A stretch of DNA of 10,361 nt from an uncultured Oscillospiraceae bacterium (GCA_900754605.1 CAAEDK010000160.1:1-10361); one strand, 5' to 3'. Shown: positions 1 through 6,181, numbered from the stretch's first letter. Numbers and translations are program-made. Notes: a model not told the origin generated them from the letters alone.

Positions 1-60
1 GACGGTGACCAGAGACATGGTCATCACCAGAGCCAGTACCAGAGAAAGGAACTTCTTCAT
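1..60 (-). CDS. Partial secreted protein, signal peptide only (possibly S-layer-homology protein)
   Basis: Only the first 20 codons are inside the window; the gene runs off the left edge. The ATG at 58-60 (minus strand) is preceded by a perfect AAAGGAGG site at 71-78 with 10 bases between, which fixes the start. The peptide begins MKKFLSLVLALVM and continues hydrophobic: two lysines and then a long leucine/valine/methionine core, a classical Sec signal peptide. The mature protein is not visible. From memory, this type of signal peptide is frequent on S-layer-homology (SLH) domain proteins of Oscillospirales, but it could equally lead any exported protein or lipoprotein. The gene has its own promoter about 220 bases upstream and a long leader. 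Being a secreted protein is seen; the SLH identity is a guess. Confidence 0.75.
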   Translation of the reverse strand, partial: MKKFLSLVLALVMTMSLVTV

Positions 61-70
61 TGGGTGTTTA

Positions 71-78
71 CCTCCTTT
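71..78 (-). promoter_or_regulatory. Strong ribosome binding site for the secreted protein
   Basis: Minus strand reads AAAGGAGG followed by TAAACACCC and then ATG. It is a near-perfect anti-16S match with optimal spacing, and it decides the start codon at 60. Confidence 0.85.
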
Positions 79-206
79 AAATTTCCGCCGTTCCCTCATT
101 TTGGCAAATTGGAGAGATACACTCCGCAAACGCGGCCCCCCCCAAACTACCTCGGTGAGCGTTCGGCTTTAGAAGTTCAGAACGCCTGAGTGAAGCCTCT
201 TTTTTA

Positions 207-224
207 CACGGTACACATACCGTG
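207..224. repeat. Perfect inverted repeat in the leader
   Basis: CACGGTA, loop CACA, TACCGTG: a 7-bp perfect stem. On the plus strand a T run (200-205) precedes it rather than follows it, and on the minus strand it is followed by A residues, so it is not an ordinary intrinsic terminator in either direction. It may be an RNA hairpin in the leader or a protein-binding palindrome. Confidence 0.5.
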
Positions 225-285
225 GCTAGCCATTCCTGTATCTGTACCGGGCAGCCAAGAGCGATTCCTCATTTGTTCTAGACGC

Positions 286-314
286 ATCATATCAGATCAA
301 TTTTCTGTTTGCAA
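286..314 (-). promoter_or_regulatory. Sigma-A type promoter for the secreted protein
   Basis: On the minus strand, a -35 box TTGCAA (309-314) and a -10 box TATGAT (286-291) are separated by 17 bases, with a TGA immediately before the -10 (extended -10 TGn motif). Five of six -10 bases match consensus. Transcription would start near 279. Confidence 0.6.
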
Positions 315-377
315 TAGATTTGCAGCTCTTGTAATATAACCGTAACATTCCGACAGATCGTCTGCGATCCATGCACT

Positions 378-406
378 TTGATACGCTCTGTCCCAATATA
401 TATAAT
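378..406 (+). promoter_or_regulatory. Strong sigma-A promoter for the small multidrug export gene
   Basis: -35 TTGATA (378-383, five of six consensus), exactly 17 bases, then -10 TATAAT (401-406, perfect). It is the best consensus promoter I found in the window and points at the gene starting at 547, with a predicted start near 413. It is divergent from the promoter at 286-314, with 63 bases between the two -35 boxes. Confidence 0.7.
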
Positions 407-412
407 GTATGG

Positions 413-546
413 CTTGCCAGATGTTCCTCCCGGCCCCCCTCCCGGTTTGGGCCGTTCCTCTTTTAGGGTAAGGCTGTACCGTCTGCCCTCTATTGCTTAC
501 CGCCCAAATACATGTTTCGATTTGTACAGATAAAAATGTGTAGTCT
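413..546 (+). other. Leader between the promoter and the small multidrug export gene
   Basis: About 130 untranslated bases. It holds two possible stems, CGGCCC/GGGCCG in the 433-455 area and GGTAAG/CTTACC in the 465-505 area, the first with a pyrimidine-rich loop. No intrinsic terminator, known riboswitch or clear ribosome binding site just before 547 was recognised. A regulatory leader is possible but not shown. Confidence 0.3.
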
Positions 547-1020
547 ATGGATTTGTTCGATACTTTTTTCGGTGAGCTCCTCATGACATTCCTCATTGCC
601 ATGGTGCCTGTGCTGGAGCTGCGCGGTGCAATTCCGGCCGGTATAGCCGCCGGTCTGCCGCCAGCCGCAGCGGCGGCTGCCGCCATCCTCGGCAATCTCG
701 TTCCAATCCCCTTTCTCATTCTTTTGCTCCGCCGCATTTTTGGCTGGCTGCGCAAATCCAGCTGGGTTGGACCGAAAATCGACTGGCTGGAACGCCGGGC
801 ACACCTCAAGGGCCGAATCGTGAAAAAGTATCGCACCATCGGCCTGATCATCCTCGTGGCAATCCCGCTGCCGGGGACCGGGGCCTGGACCGGCGCCCTG
901 GTGGCCGATGTGCTGGACCTCCGGCTCCGGACAGCCCTCCCCGCCATCGCGTTTGGCGTCCTCATCGCCGGAATCATTACCACCACCGTGACCTGCGGTG
1001 TCATTCGAGTCTTTTGGTGA
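547..1020 (+). CDS. Small multidrug export family membrane protein (COG2426 / Sm_multidrug_ex)
   Basis: This 157-residue, almost wholly hydrophobic protein carries the two signatures of the COG2426 family: PVLELRGAIPAG at residues 21-32 and IPLPGTGAWTGALVA at 106-120. Predicted membrane segments lie at about 8-33 (partly re-entrant), 35-62, 97-120 and 131-156, with a basic cytoplasmic stretch (61-97) between the halves. Length is normal for the family. The name comes from a family label; the transported substrate is not established and the fold is related to DedA/VTT-like proteins. The ATG at 547 lacks a good Shine-Dalgarno; an internal ATG at 583 has GGTGAG six bases upstream and would give a 145-residue form. 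I prefer 547 because the family usually has about 15-20 residues before the ELRGAIP motif. The gene is alone behind a strong promoter and followed by a hairpin at 1040-1062. Confidence 0.88.
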   Translation: MDLFDTFFGELLMTFLIAMVPVLELRGAIPAGIAAGLPPAAAAAAAILGNLVPIPFLILLLRRIFGWLRKSSWVGPKIDWLERRAHLKGRIVKKYRTIGLIILVAIPLPGTGAWTGALVADVLDLRLRTALPAIAFGVLIAGIITTTVTCGVIRVFW

Positions 1021-1039
1021 GTTTCGCTGTACGTGTGTA

Positions 1040-1062
1040 ATCAGCCGCCTGCGGCGGCTGAT
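1040..1062 (+). terminator. Probable terminator hairpin after the small multidrug export gene
   Basis: Perfect 10-bp inverted repeat ATCAGCCGCC/GGCGGCTGAT with a 3-base loop, 19 bases after the stop codon. It is GC-rich and very stable, but the downstream tract is only ACTCCTTTCT, so it is a weak-U terminator at best. Confidence 0.6.
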
Positions 1063-1491
1063 ACTCCTTTCTATACAGGAACTTCCCCATGTTCGATGGG
1101 GCAGTGAGAGGAATGACCCTGCGCCGCATTCGCCCGGAAATGTACAACTGGTGGAAATGGCTTCCGGCAAGTATTCATGCAGCAGGAGAATAAGGTCCTG
1201 CCGTTTTTCAGGAGATGCACAGAACTATCCTCTATTTGAAAAGCAGTCGTAACTTCAAACAGCCTGCCAGCGTCGGTTCCCCACCGCTTTAAGAGGAAGG
1301 TCCCGGCAGATCAAACATTTTTTAAAAGAGTGGGCCGGAGCTGGCCTGTACTCCATGGCTGATGCGTTGCTGCGAAAGATGTCCGGTGCGAGGGAGCGAC
1401 AGTCCGGCCGCCGCATCCGTTTCATATTTTGCGCTTTCATTTTGCTCCGTTTGTATTTAGCAGGCAACATAGGACTCCTATTCAGAAAAGT

Positions 1492-1520
1492 CCAAAGCCA
1501 TTGCGCAGAAATGGCTTCGG
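1492..1520. repeat. Stem-loop in the gene-poor region
   Basis: AAGCCATT (1495-1502) pairs perfectly with AATGGCTT (1510-1517) around a 7-base loop; after one A/C mismatch, CC and GG extend the stem. On the minus strand it is followed by ACTTTTCTG, so a weak minus-strand terminator is possible, although no minus-strand gene that would need one was recognised. Confidence 0.45.
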
Positions 1521-1529
1521 ACACAAAAC

Positions 1530-1580
1530 GCCCCTGCCGATCAGAACAACGACAACTCTCTGTTCTAATCAGGCAGGGGC
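1530..1580. repeat. Large imperfect inverted repeat
   Basis: GCCCCTGCC (1530-1538) pairs with GGCAGGGGC (1572-1580). The stem continues as GAT, one C/A mismatch and AGAACA (1539-1548) against TGTTCT and ATC (1561-1570), with one bulged A. The result is about 18 base pairs around a 12-base loop. On the minus strand the sequence GTTTTGTG follows, on the plus strand no T run does. It would suit a minus-strand terminator or a structured RNA, but no host gene is visible. Confidence 0.5.
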
Positions 1581-1744
1581 ATTCAGACGGACCGGATGAA
1601 GCTGAAGCTGTAAGTACCCTGTCCCGCTCCCTTGCACCCACGCCGTTGACAGTGACTCCCCAAATTTTCTGATTTGTTCCGGCTAAGGGAAGGCGCCGCC
1701 TGTTTTCATCAATTCGGATCGGCTTTAACAGTCCCAATGGCCGG

Positions 1745-1763
1745 AACTGTTTACAGTTTTTTT
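1745..1763 (+). terminator. Short hairpin followed by a T run
   Basis: AACTGT and ACAGTT are separated by two bases (about 4-5 usable base pairs) and run directly into seven T residues (1757-1763). The stem is very short; it might insulate the FUSC gene from upstream transcription. Confidence 0.25.
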
Positions 1764-1778
1764 ACAAAGGCTACGTTC

Positions 1779-1806
1779 TTGATTTCCCCGCCGGATATGA
1801 TAGGAT
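1779..1806 (+). promoter_or_regulatory. Weak candidate promoter for the FUSC gene
   Basis: TTGATT (1779-1784), 16 bases, TAGGAT (1801-1806), each four of six consensus bases. An overlapping TATGAT (1796-1801) is a better -10 but has no partner -35. A promoter is expected here because the gene stands alone; the exact boxes are uncertain. Confidence 0.3.
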
Positions 1807-1831
1807 TATGCTCTGAGAAAGGAAGGTCCAG

Positions 1832-2890
1832 ATGAACTTTTATCAGGCGATGCAATTAGATGTCTCTGTATATAAGGGGAAAATCAGAAACGCAGCGAAT
1901 CCGTCTGAACGGCACAAATTGATTGCGGCCTTGATTGTGAAGGATATCCTCTGTGTTCTCTTTGCAGTCGTTTTTATTTCTATTCTAAACTTTCTGTTTG
2001 GAGATGAAAACAGCTCTGCCGCCGTGGTAATCTTCTGCATTCTGCTGACGGTCCGGTTTGTCGACTTCGGCTACTGCCTCAAAAGCTCCCTGATAAACTT
2101 CTTTATTGTCTTTGTGTTGCTGACCTTCAGCCCTTGCATTGCGCAGTCCGTAAATCCGGCGTGGGGGTTTCTGATCAACTTCTTGAGCATCGGCTTTATC
2201 GTGATCTCCGCCTGCCACGAGCCGTTATACGGAGGGGCGGGCCTGTACCTGTTTGCCTATATGTTCCTATACGGGAATCCGGTTGGCGGACATCTGCTCG
2301 TGCTCCGGGTATTCGAAATGCTGCTGGGATGCCTGCTGTGCGGAATCATTTTCTACATCAATCACAGGAAGAAAGATTACGGCAAAACGTTCTCGCAGAT
2401 CGTGAAAGACTTTTCCCTCTTTGATCCCCTTGGAAAATGGCAGTTTCAGGTGACGCTTGGATTATCGCTTGGAATCCTTGTCGGAGAACTACTTCAGGTA
2501 GACCGGATCATGTGGGTGGGCTGTGCCTGCCTGACGGTCCTATCGCAATATGGCGAGCGCCCAAACAAACGGGCATTTCAACGCCTGGGCGGCGTCGTGG
2601 CTGGGAGTGTTTTATTTGGGATCGTATACCAACTGCTTCCGGCTTCCGCCCACTCGTATCTGGGAATCTATTCAGGATTGCTGCTCGGCCTCTGCGCCGC
2701 CTATCATTGGAAAACCCTTCTGAACTGTTTTGGCGCGCTTCTTATGGCTACAAATATCTTTGGGGTAAAATCAGCAATTATCCTCCGTATTATAAACAAC
2801 ATCATCGGGTGTTGTTTCGGCGTCCTTTTCTATTATGTATATAACTTTATAGTCGACCGGTTTGCCAATGCCAGAACGGGACGGAGTTGA
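1832..2890 (+). CDS. FUSC-family membrane protein (aromatic acid exporter / fusaric acid resistance-like)
   Basis: A 352-residue integral membrane protein in two halves. About five hydrophobic segments fill residues 34-175, a charged cytoplasmic loop with HRKKDYGKT covers about 178-205, and five to six more segments lie at 206-340. The second half has the FUSC-type pattern: a tryptophan-led segment (MWVGCACLTVL, 227-237), then RPNKRAFQRLGGVVAGSVLFG (243-263) with conserved arginines and glycines, and the closing ILRIINNIIGCCFG (317-330). Known members export aromatic acids or give fusaric acid resistance; the substrate here is unknown. The protein is about half the length of the large YccS/AaeB members and lacks a long soluble domain, like other short Gram-positive forms. 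The ATG is well fixed by AAAGGAAGG at 1818-1826, five bases upstream. It is a single-gene unit ending in a hairpin. Confidence 0.8.
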   Translation: MNFYQAMQLDVSVYKGKIRNAANPSERHKLIAALIVKDILCVLFAVVFISILNFLFGDENSSAAVVIFCILLTVRFVDFGYCLKSSLINFFIVFVLLTFSPCIAQSVNPAWGFLINFLSIGFIVISACHEPLYGGAGLYLFAYMFLYGNPVGGHLLVLRVFEMLLGCLLCGIIFYINHRKKDYGKTFSQIVKDFSLFDPLGKWQFQVTLGLSLGILVGELLQVDRIMWVGCACLTVLSQYGERPNKRAFQRLGGVVAGSVLFGIVYQLLPASAHSYLGIYSGLLLGLCAAYHWKTLLNCFGALLMATNIFGVKSAIILRIINNIIGCCFGVLFYYVYNFIVDRFANARTGRS

Positions 2891-2902
2891 CAATCATAAC
2901 GA

Positions 2903-2934
2903 ACAGCCGCTGTGGGAACCTCCACAGCAGCTGT
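2903..2934 (+). terminator. Terminator hairpin after the FUSC gene
   Basis: ACAGC-C-GCTGTGG pairs with CCACAGC-A-GCTGT: 12 base pairs with a single C/A mismatch and a 6-base loop, starting 12 bases after the stop codon. Downstream CTTGAATTGTT is only moderately T-rich. It may also end transcription arriving from the minus strand. Confidence 0.65.
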
Positions 2935-2992
2935 CTTGAATTGTTGACCAGAGGATGAAAATATATAGAAACCTGCCCTGTCCCATACTTAG

Positions 2993-3193
2993 TTACTCAA
3001 GTTTTCCCTGCTCCTCTCCAACAAAAGCGGATGCCGGGCCATCCGCACCGCCGATAAACCCGATCCCTGCTACATACGAAGTAGTCTTCGGCTGATCCGG
3101 GGCGCAGGGCGCCTGTCTGGGGCGATCCCCGTCGCCGCGGTCCGCAAGGGTCATAGCGCCGTCCGGCAGTTCCAGCGTAACGGTATAACTCAT
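2993..3193 (-). CDS. Small hypothetical protein with an IGGADGP motif (possibly the tail of a decayed gene)
   Basis: A 66-residue frame that starts MSYTVTLELPDGAM, has a charged middle (ADRGDGDRPRQAP) and ends with IGFIGGADGPASAFVG (residues 45-60) shortly before the stop. The GGADGP element recalls the conserved, aspartate-bearing IGGADGPTAI motif of the beta subunit of sodium-pumping decarboxylases (OadB/GcdB), but the membrane segments that surround it there are absent, so a decarboxylase role is not claimed. The codon pattern looks real. The same frame is open upstream to a TAG at 3225-3227, and the adjoining minus frame (about 3200-3420) reads protein-like (KKEIDLVLLGIEKWADDRAY), suggesting a longer ancestral gene broken by a frameshift near 3215. 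GGAG lies about 12 bases before the ATG, a poor distance. It sits downstream of the Eis/MATE pair on the same strand. Confidence 0.4.
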   Translation of the reverse strand: MSYTVTLELPDGAMTLADRGDGDRPRQAPCAPDQPKTTSYVAGIGFIGGADGPASAFVGEEQGKLE

Positions 3194-3367
3194 GGCGGCA
3201 CAGTGCTCCGGATACTCCGTCCCTGCCTATGATCCCGGCTTTTCTGGGTGTGCAGAAATAGGCACGGTCATCCGCCCATTTCTCGATCCCCAGCAGCACA
3301 AGGTCAATTTCCTTTTTGAAAAAGCTTGGTATGCAATATGCCGCAACCGTACAACCTCCTGCCGGTG

Positions 3368-3407
3368 GATTTTCGAGGCATTGTATCCTGGCACAATACC
3401 GAAAATC
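3368..3407. repeat. Stem-loop just downstream of the second MATE gene
   Basis: GATTTTC-(GA)-GGCATTGT pairs with ACAATACC-GAAAATC around an 8-base loop: 15 base pairs including one G-T wobble, with a 2-base bulge. It begins 13 bases after the MATE stop codon on the minus strand. There is no T run after it, so it may be a 3' stabilising or weak terminating structure. Confidence 0.55.
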
Positions 3408-3420
3408 AGCCTGCGGACGG

Positions 3421-4791
3421 TCACTCCAGTCCGTCAACTCCCTGCGCCTGCCGGTGTGTATAACGGCGCAGGATCACCACAAACCAGGTGAACACGACGA
3501 TGCCTTTTGCAATGCTGGAGATGCTGATGCTCCACCAGACCCCATCCAGCCCCAGTACCGTGGCGCTGAGGAATACAGCCAGAGGGATGCGGGCGGCGTT
3601 CCCGATGATACCGGCCAGCGTGGGCGGCATTGGGCGGCCCAGTCCCTGGAACGCGCCGGAGGAGGTGATCTCCAGGCACATCAAGATCTGGGAGTAACCC
3701 ATGATCCGCAGATAGCTCACGCCGGTCTGCAGCACGTGGTCATCCGGAATGAATATCCGGAACAGCGGAACAGGAAAGACCACCAGCATAAGTGTGGTGA
3801 AGCCGCTCCAGACAACGATCATACCGATGGCTGTCCAATACCCCTTACGGATGCGCTCCATCCGGCCCGCGCCGAAGTTTTGTGCGATAAATGCGTTGAC
3901 CGCCGTGGCAAATCCCTCCGCCGTGGTATAGGAGATGGACTCGATCTGCGAACCGACCTTCTGAGCCGCGATAGCGGCGTCCCCCCAGCCCGCGACGAGC
4001 CTGGCGAGGATCATGGAGAGGCCGGAGAAAAACATGCTCTGGATGGAGACAGGCAAACCGATTTTCAAAATCTCCGCCCAGGCCCTCCACTGACTGGCCT
4101 GGAATATATGGATTTGCGGAAAAACGGTCATCTCGCGGCGGGCTGCCAGAAGGAACATGGCTGTTACGATGGCCTGGGCCAGAACGGTGGCTGTGGCGGC
4201 TCCGGCCACGCCCATCTGCGGGAATGGGCCGATCCCAAAGATCATAAGCGGGTCCAGAATGATGTTCCCCACCAGCCCGATGGCCGTGGAGCGCAGAACC
4301 ACCACGCTTCCCCCCATAGCGGTGAACATCCCCGTAAAAATCTGATTGAAGAATGAGAAGAAAAATCCGGCCGCCACAATTACCAGATAGGTGCGTGCGT
4401 CCGCGATCACAGAGGGCGTGTTCAGCCTGAAAAATGCGATCAGCGGCCCGTTGAGTGTGATACAAAGCGTTGTAAACAGAACCACCAGCAAGGCCCCGAG
4501 ATGGAATGCCGCCTGCCCATAAGAGGCCGCACGTTCTATATTTTGCGCGCCCAGCTCATGCGCCACTTTGACCTGCCCGCCCAGGCGCGGGATCATGGCA
4601 AGGCCGTTGGCGAGCCACAGATACATTCCCGCGGCGCCCACCGCCGCCACCGCATTGGCTGATACGCGGCCGATCCATATCATGTCCGTCATATTGTAGG
4701 CCATCTGGATCAAAGACGTGGCCATGATGGGCAGGGCTAAACTGGTCAGGCTCCGAACAATGGAGCCCTCCAGCAAATCAACTTTCTGCAT
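3421..4791 (-). CDS. MATE family multidrug efflux transporter (NorM/DinF-like)
   Basis: At 456 residues this has the standard MATE length and twelve predicted membrane helices in two six-helix bundles. Family marks: LALPIMATSLIQMAYNMTDMIWIGR (18-42) in helix 1, the conserved GNIILDPLMIFGIGPFPQMG block (175-194) with Asn176 and Asp180, the matching second-half segment QKVGSQIESISYTTAEGFATA, and FQGLGRP in helix 10. MATE proteins export cationic drugs and dyes in exchange for sodium or protons across the cytoplasmic membrane; the substrate here cannot be read from sequence. The ATG at 4791 has AGGTGA at 4802-4807, ten bases upstream. It follows the Eis-like acetyltransferase by 56 bases with no terminator between, so the two are probably one operon. 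It is only distantly similar to the other MATE protein in this window, so it is not a recent tandem copy. Confidence 0.93.
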   Translation of the reverse strand: MQKVDLLEGSIVRSLTSLALPIMATSLIQMAYNMTDMIWIGRVSANAVAAVGAAGMYLWLANGLAMIPRLGGQVKVAHELGAQNIERAASYGQAAFHLGALLVVLFTTLCITLNGPLIAFFRLNTPSVIADARTYLVIVAAGFFFSFFNQIFTGMFTAMGGSVVVLRSTAIGLVGNIILDPLMIFGIGPFPQMGVAGAATATVLAQAIVTAMFLLAARREMTVFPQIHIFQASQWRAWAEILKIGLPVSIQSMFFSGLSMILARLVAGWGDAAIAAQKVGSQIESISYTTAEGFATAVNAFIAQNFGAGRMERIRKGYWTAIGMIVVWSGFTTLMLVVFPVPLFRIFIPDDHVLQTGVSYLRIMGYSQILMCLEITSSGAFQGLGRPMPPTLAGIIGNAARIPLAVFLSATVLGLDGVWWSISISSIAKGIVVFTWFVVILRRYTHRQAQGVDGLE

Positions 4792-4847
4792 AGCGGGGGG
4801 ATCACCTGCCTTTGTGGAAGTAGTCTGAAAAAATGATATTCCGGCCC

Positions 4848-6056
4848 TTAGAAATAGTCGGATATATAGGGTGGCTGCTGCTCAATCGCGTCCTCCAGCA
4901 TGTCAATCGTCTCCCCGCCGGCGTGGATTCTCCCGATTTTGGCGAGGTAGTCCGGGCGCTTATAGCCCATCAGCATGGTCGTCATGGTCTGGATGCTGAT
5001 GCTGTCGGCGCACGGCTCGGAGATCTTCACCGCCGTCCCCCTGCCGTCCTTTGATATCTTCAGCAGGAACGAGCCCTGGTTGCACTCCATGATCGGGTCC
5101 GTCATGGAGAAGCGCCACTCCCGCTCCGTACCGTCCGCCTTGAAGGGATAGTCCGCGACGAACGCGGGGAAATCCACAATCCTCGCCATATAGTAGGGGG
5201 AGATGGACTCCTTGATGCTGGCGTCCTCCAGCAGGAAGGCCAGCGGCTCGTCCGTATAGGTGCTGCCCTCCACCCGGTCGATCATGGAGAAGTGGGCGGA
5301 AACAAAGTTCCACAGCCCCGTGCGGGCCTCCTCATGATTGAAAATCATGTCCTTGATATAGAACACTTCATTTTCGATCCAGTAGATGATATACCCGTCC
5401 GGCTCCTCATTCTCGTTATAGTAGATTGCCGCCATGATATCGTCCCGGTCCCAGAGCCAGTATTCGTTCCAGGCCAGCTCATCCCGGAGGATGGCTCCGT
5501 GGGTATGCTCGGCAAAGCGGGCGTAGGTCTCCTTCAGTTCCTCGCCGTCCGCCTTCACCCGGCGCACGCTGCCGGCGACCTGGTGGTTTTTCGGAAGCTG
5601 ATAGTCCTTGATCTCATACGAGATCTTGTCCGAGATCAGTTCCCAGCCCTTTCGCCGGTAATAGGGGATCGAATAGGGGTAGAGATAGCAGATATACTGC
5701 TTTTTCTCCCTCATGTTTTTCAGGGCCTGCTCCAGCAGCTTGTGCATCAGGCCCATATTGGAGTATTCCGGGTAGGTCCCCACTCCCGTCAGGCCGCCCA
5801 TGGAATAGGTCTTCCCAAAAACCTTGACGCGCATCGGATAGACCGCCACCTGGGAAACCAGGGTGTCGCCGTCAAACCAGCCGATCACGTCCGCTTTCTG
5901 CATGGTTGGAAATTTCGCCCGGATGATCTCCTTCTCCTGCCAGCCCACGGAACTGAGTTCCTGATCCGTCACCTGGAATACATAGCGCAGCAGGGCGTTA
6001 TATTGTTCCAGATACTCATTGCCTACCGGCCGCATTTTCAAATCTTTTTTATTCAT
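4848..6056 (-). CDS. Eis-like GNAT N-acetyltransferase
   Basis: A 402-residue protein (from ATG 6056) with the three-part build of the Eis family: N-terminal GNAT domain (about 1-150), second GNAT-like domain (about 160-290) and a C-terminal SCP2-like domain (about 295-402). Eis enzymes acetylate amines of aminoglycosides and other substrates from acetyl-CoA. Mycobacterial Eis is also 402 residues and uses a tyrosine (Tyr126) and the C-terminal phenylalanine carboxylate; here the tyrosine of PYYRRKGWE (Tyr133) aligns by eye, and the chain ends in Phe402 (SDYF), so the catalytic pair appears kept. The acetyl-CoA loop EYSNMGLMHKLL is unusual, with Ser-Asn-Met where an Arg/Gln-x-x-Gly is normal. 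ATG 6056 has GGTGA six bases upstream (6063-6067); the adjacent TTG at 6059 would add one residue. First gene of a probable pair with the MATE exporter at 3421-4791. Substrate unknown. Confidence 0.88.
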   Translation of the reverse strand: MNKKDLKMRPVGNEYLEQYNALLRYVFQVTDQELSSVGWQEKEIIRAKFPTMQKADVIGWFDGDTLVSQVAVYPMRVKVFGKTYSMGGLTGVGTYPEYSNMGLMHKLLEQALKNMREKKQYICYLYPYSIPYYRRKGWELISDKISYEIKDYQLPKNHQVAGSVRRVKADGEELKETYARFAEHTHGAILRDELAWNEYWLWDRDDIMAAIYYNENEEPDGYIIYWIENEVFYIKDMIFNHEEARTGLWNFVSAHFSMIDRVEGSTYTDEPLAFLLEDASIKESISPYYMARIVDFPAFVADYPFKADGTEREWRFSMTDPIMECNQGSFLLKISKDGRGTAVKISEPCADSISIQTMTTMLMGYKRPDYLAKIGRIHAGGETIDMLEDAIEQQPPYISDYF

Positions 6057-6104
6057 CAAGAATCACCAAATTCTCCGTTTCATACAAAATATATCCATCG
6101 TTAT

Positions 6105-6133
6105 AGTATAGGGGAAGTTCAAATAAAAGGCAA
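6105..6133 (-). promoter_or_regulatory. Promoter for the Eis-like/MATE operon
   Basis: On the minus strand, -35 TTGCCT (6128-6133, four of six), 17 bases, -10 TATACT (6105-6110, five of six). A start near 6098 would leave about 40 untranslated bases before the ATG at 6056. Unlike the promoter at 9487-9517, spacer length is normal and no palindrome fills it, so a MerR-type mechanism is not indicated. Confidence 0.5.
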
Positions 6134-6181
6134 GCCGCCCCGCGACCCAACACAATCCCAGTTGTCTCAAAGCAGGATTAC

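Larger units (their letters stand above)
61..279 (-). other. Long structured 5' leader of the secreted protein gene
   Basis: If the promoter at 286-314 is correct, the transcript has an untranslated leader of roughly 220 bases. Seen in it: a perfect 7-bp inverted repeat CACGGTA/TACCGTG with a 4-base loop (207-224), a GCGTTC/GAACGC pairing (159-164 with 180-185), a small CCGC/GCGG hairpin (124-135), and a run of eight G residues on this strand (136-143). I could not match it to a riboswitch class I know (c-di-GMP, cobalamin and guanidine types were considered). It may be a structured regulatory leader or simply a long untranslated region; no function is claimed. Confidence 0.35.
1063..1831. 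other. Region of about 770 bases without a recognisable gene
   Basis: Open frames here on both strands (for example 1255-1737 minus and 1355-1672 plus) have arginine- and serine-rich, low-complexity translations, overlap each other, and run through strong inverted repeats, so I do not accept them as genes. What can be seen: a small CCCCAT/ATGGGG hairpin (1085-1101), a stem-loop at 1492-1520, a large imperfect inverted repeat at 1530-1580, a short hairpin with a T run at 1745-1763, and a weak promoter before the FUSC gene. It may hold a decayed gene or an unrecognised structured RNA. Confidence 0.5.

Noticed and set aside
166..205. Possible plus-strand terminator (GGCTT/AAGCC stem followed by a T run)
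   Set aside because: The stem is 5 bp with a large, poorly paired interior, and there is no plus-strand gene to its left in the window that would need it.
413..546. Guanidine (ykkC-type) riboswitch before the small multidrug export gene
   Set aside because: Considered because such genes can be guanidine-controlled, but the conserved ykkC, mini-ykkC and ykkC-III core sequences are not present.
297..1004. Long minus-strand open frame of 235 residues opposite the small multidrug export gene
   Set aside because: It is antisense to a clear family member, its translation is rich in Arg, Ser and Ala repeats typical of shadow frames, and it runs through the strong plus-strand promoter.
1114..1194. 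Tiny plus-strand ORF beginning MTLRRIRPEMYNWW
   Set aside because: Only 26 codons, with GAGAGGA touching the ATG rather than properly spaced, and no recognisable relative. It could be a fragment of something larger, but nothing supports it.
1255..1737. Minus-strand open frame of 160 residues
   Set aside because: No family resemblance, low-complexity Arg/Ser composition, and it runs through two strong hairpins; a competing plus-strand frame covers the same DNA.
3316..4356. Plus-strand open frame of 346 residues
   Set aside because: It is entirely antisense to the MATE gene over most of its length, His/Asp/Gly-rich, with no membrane or domain pattern.
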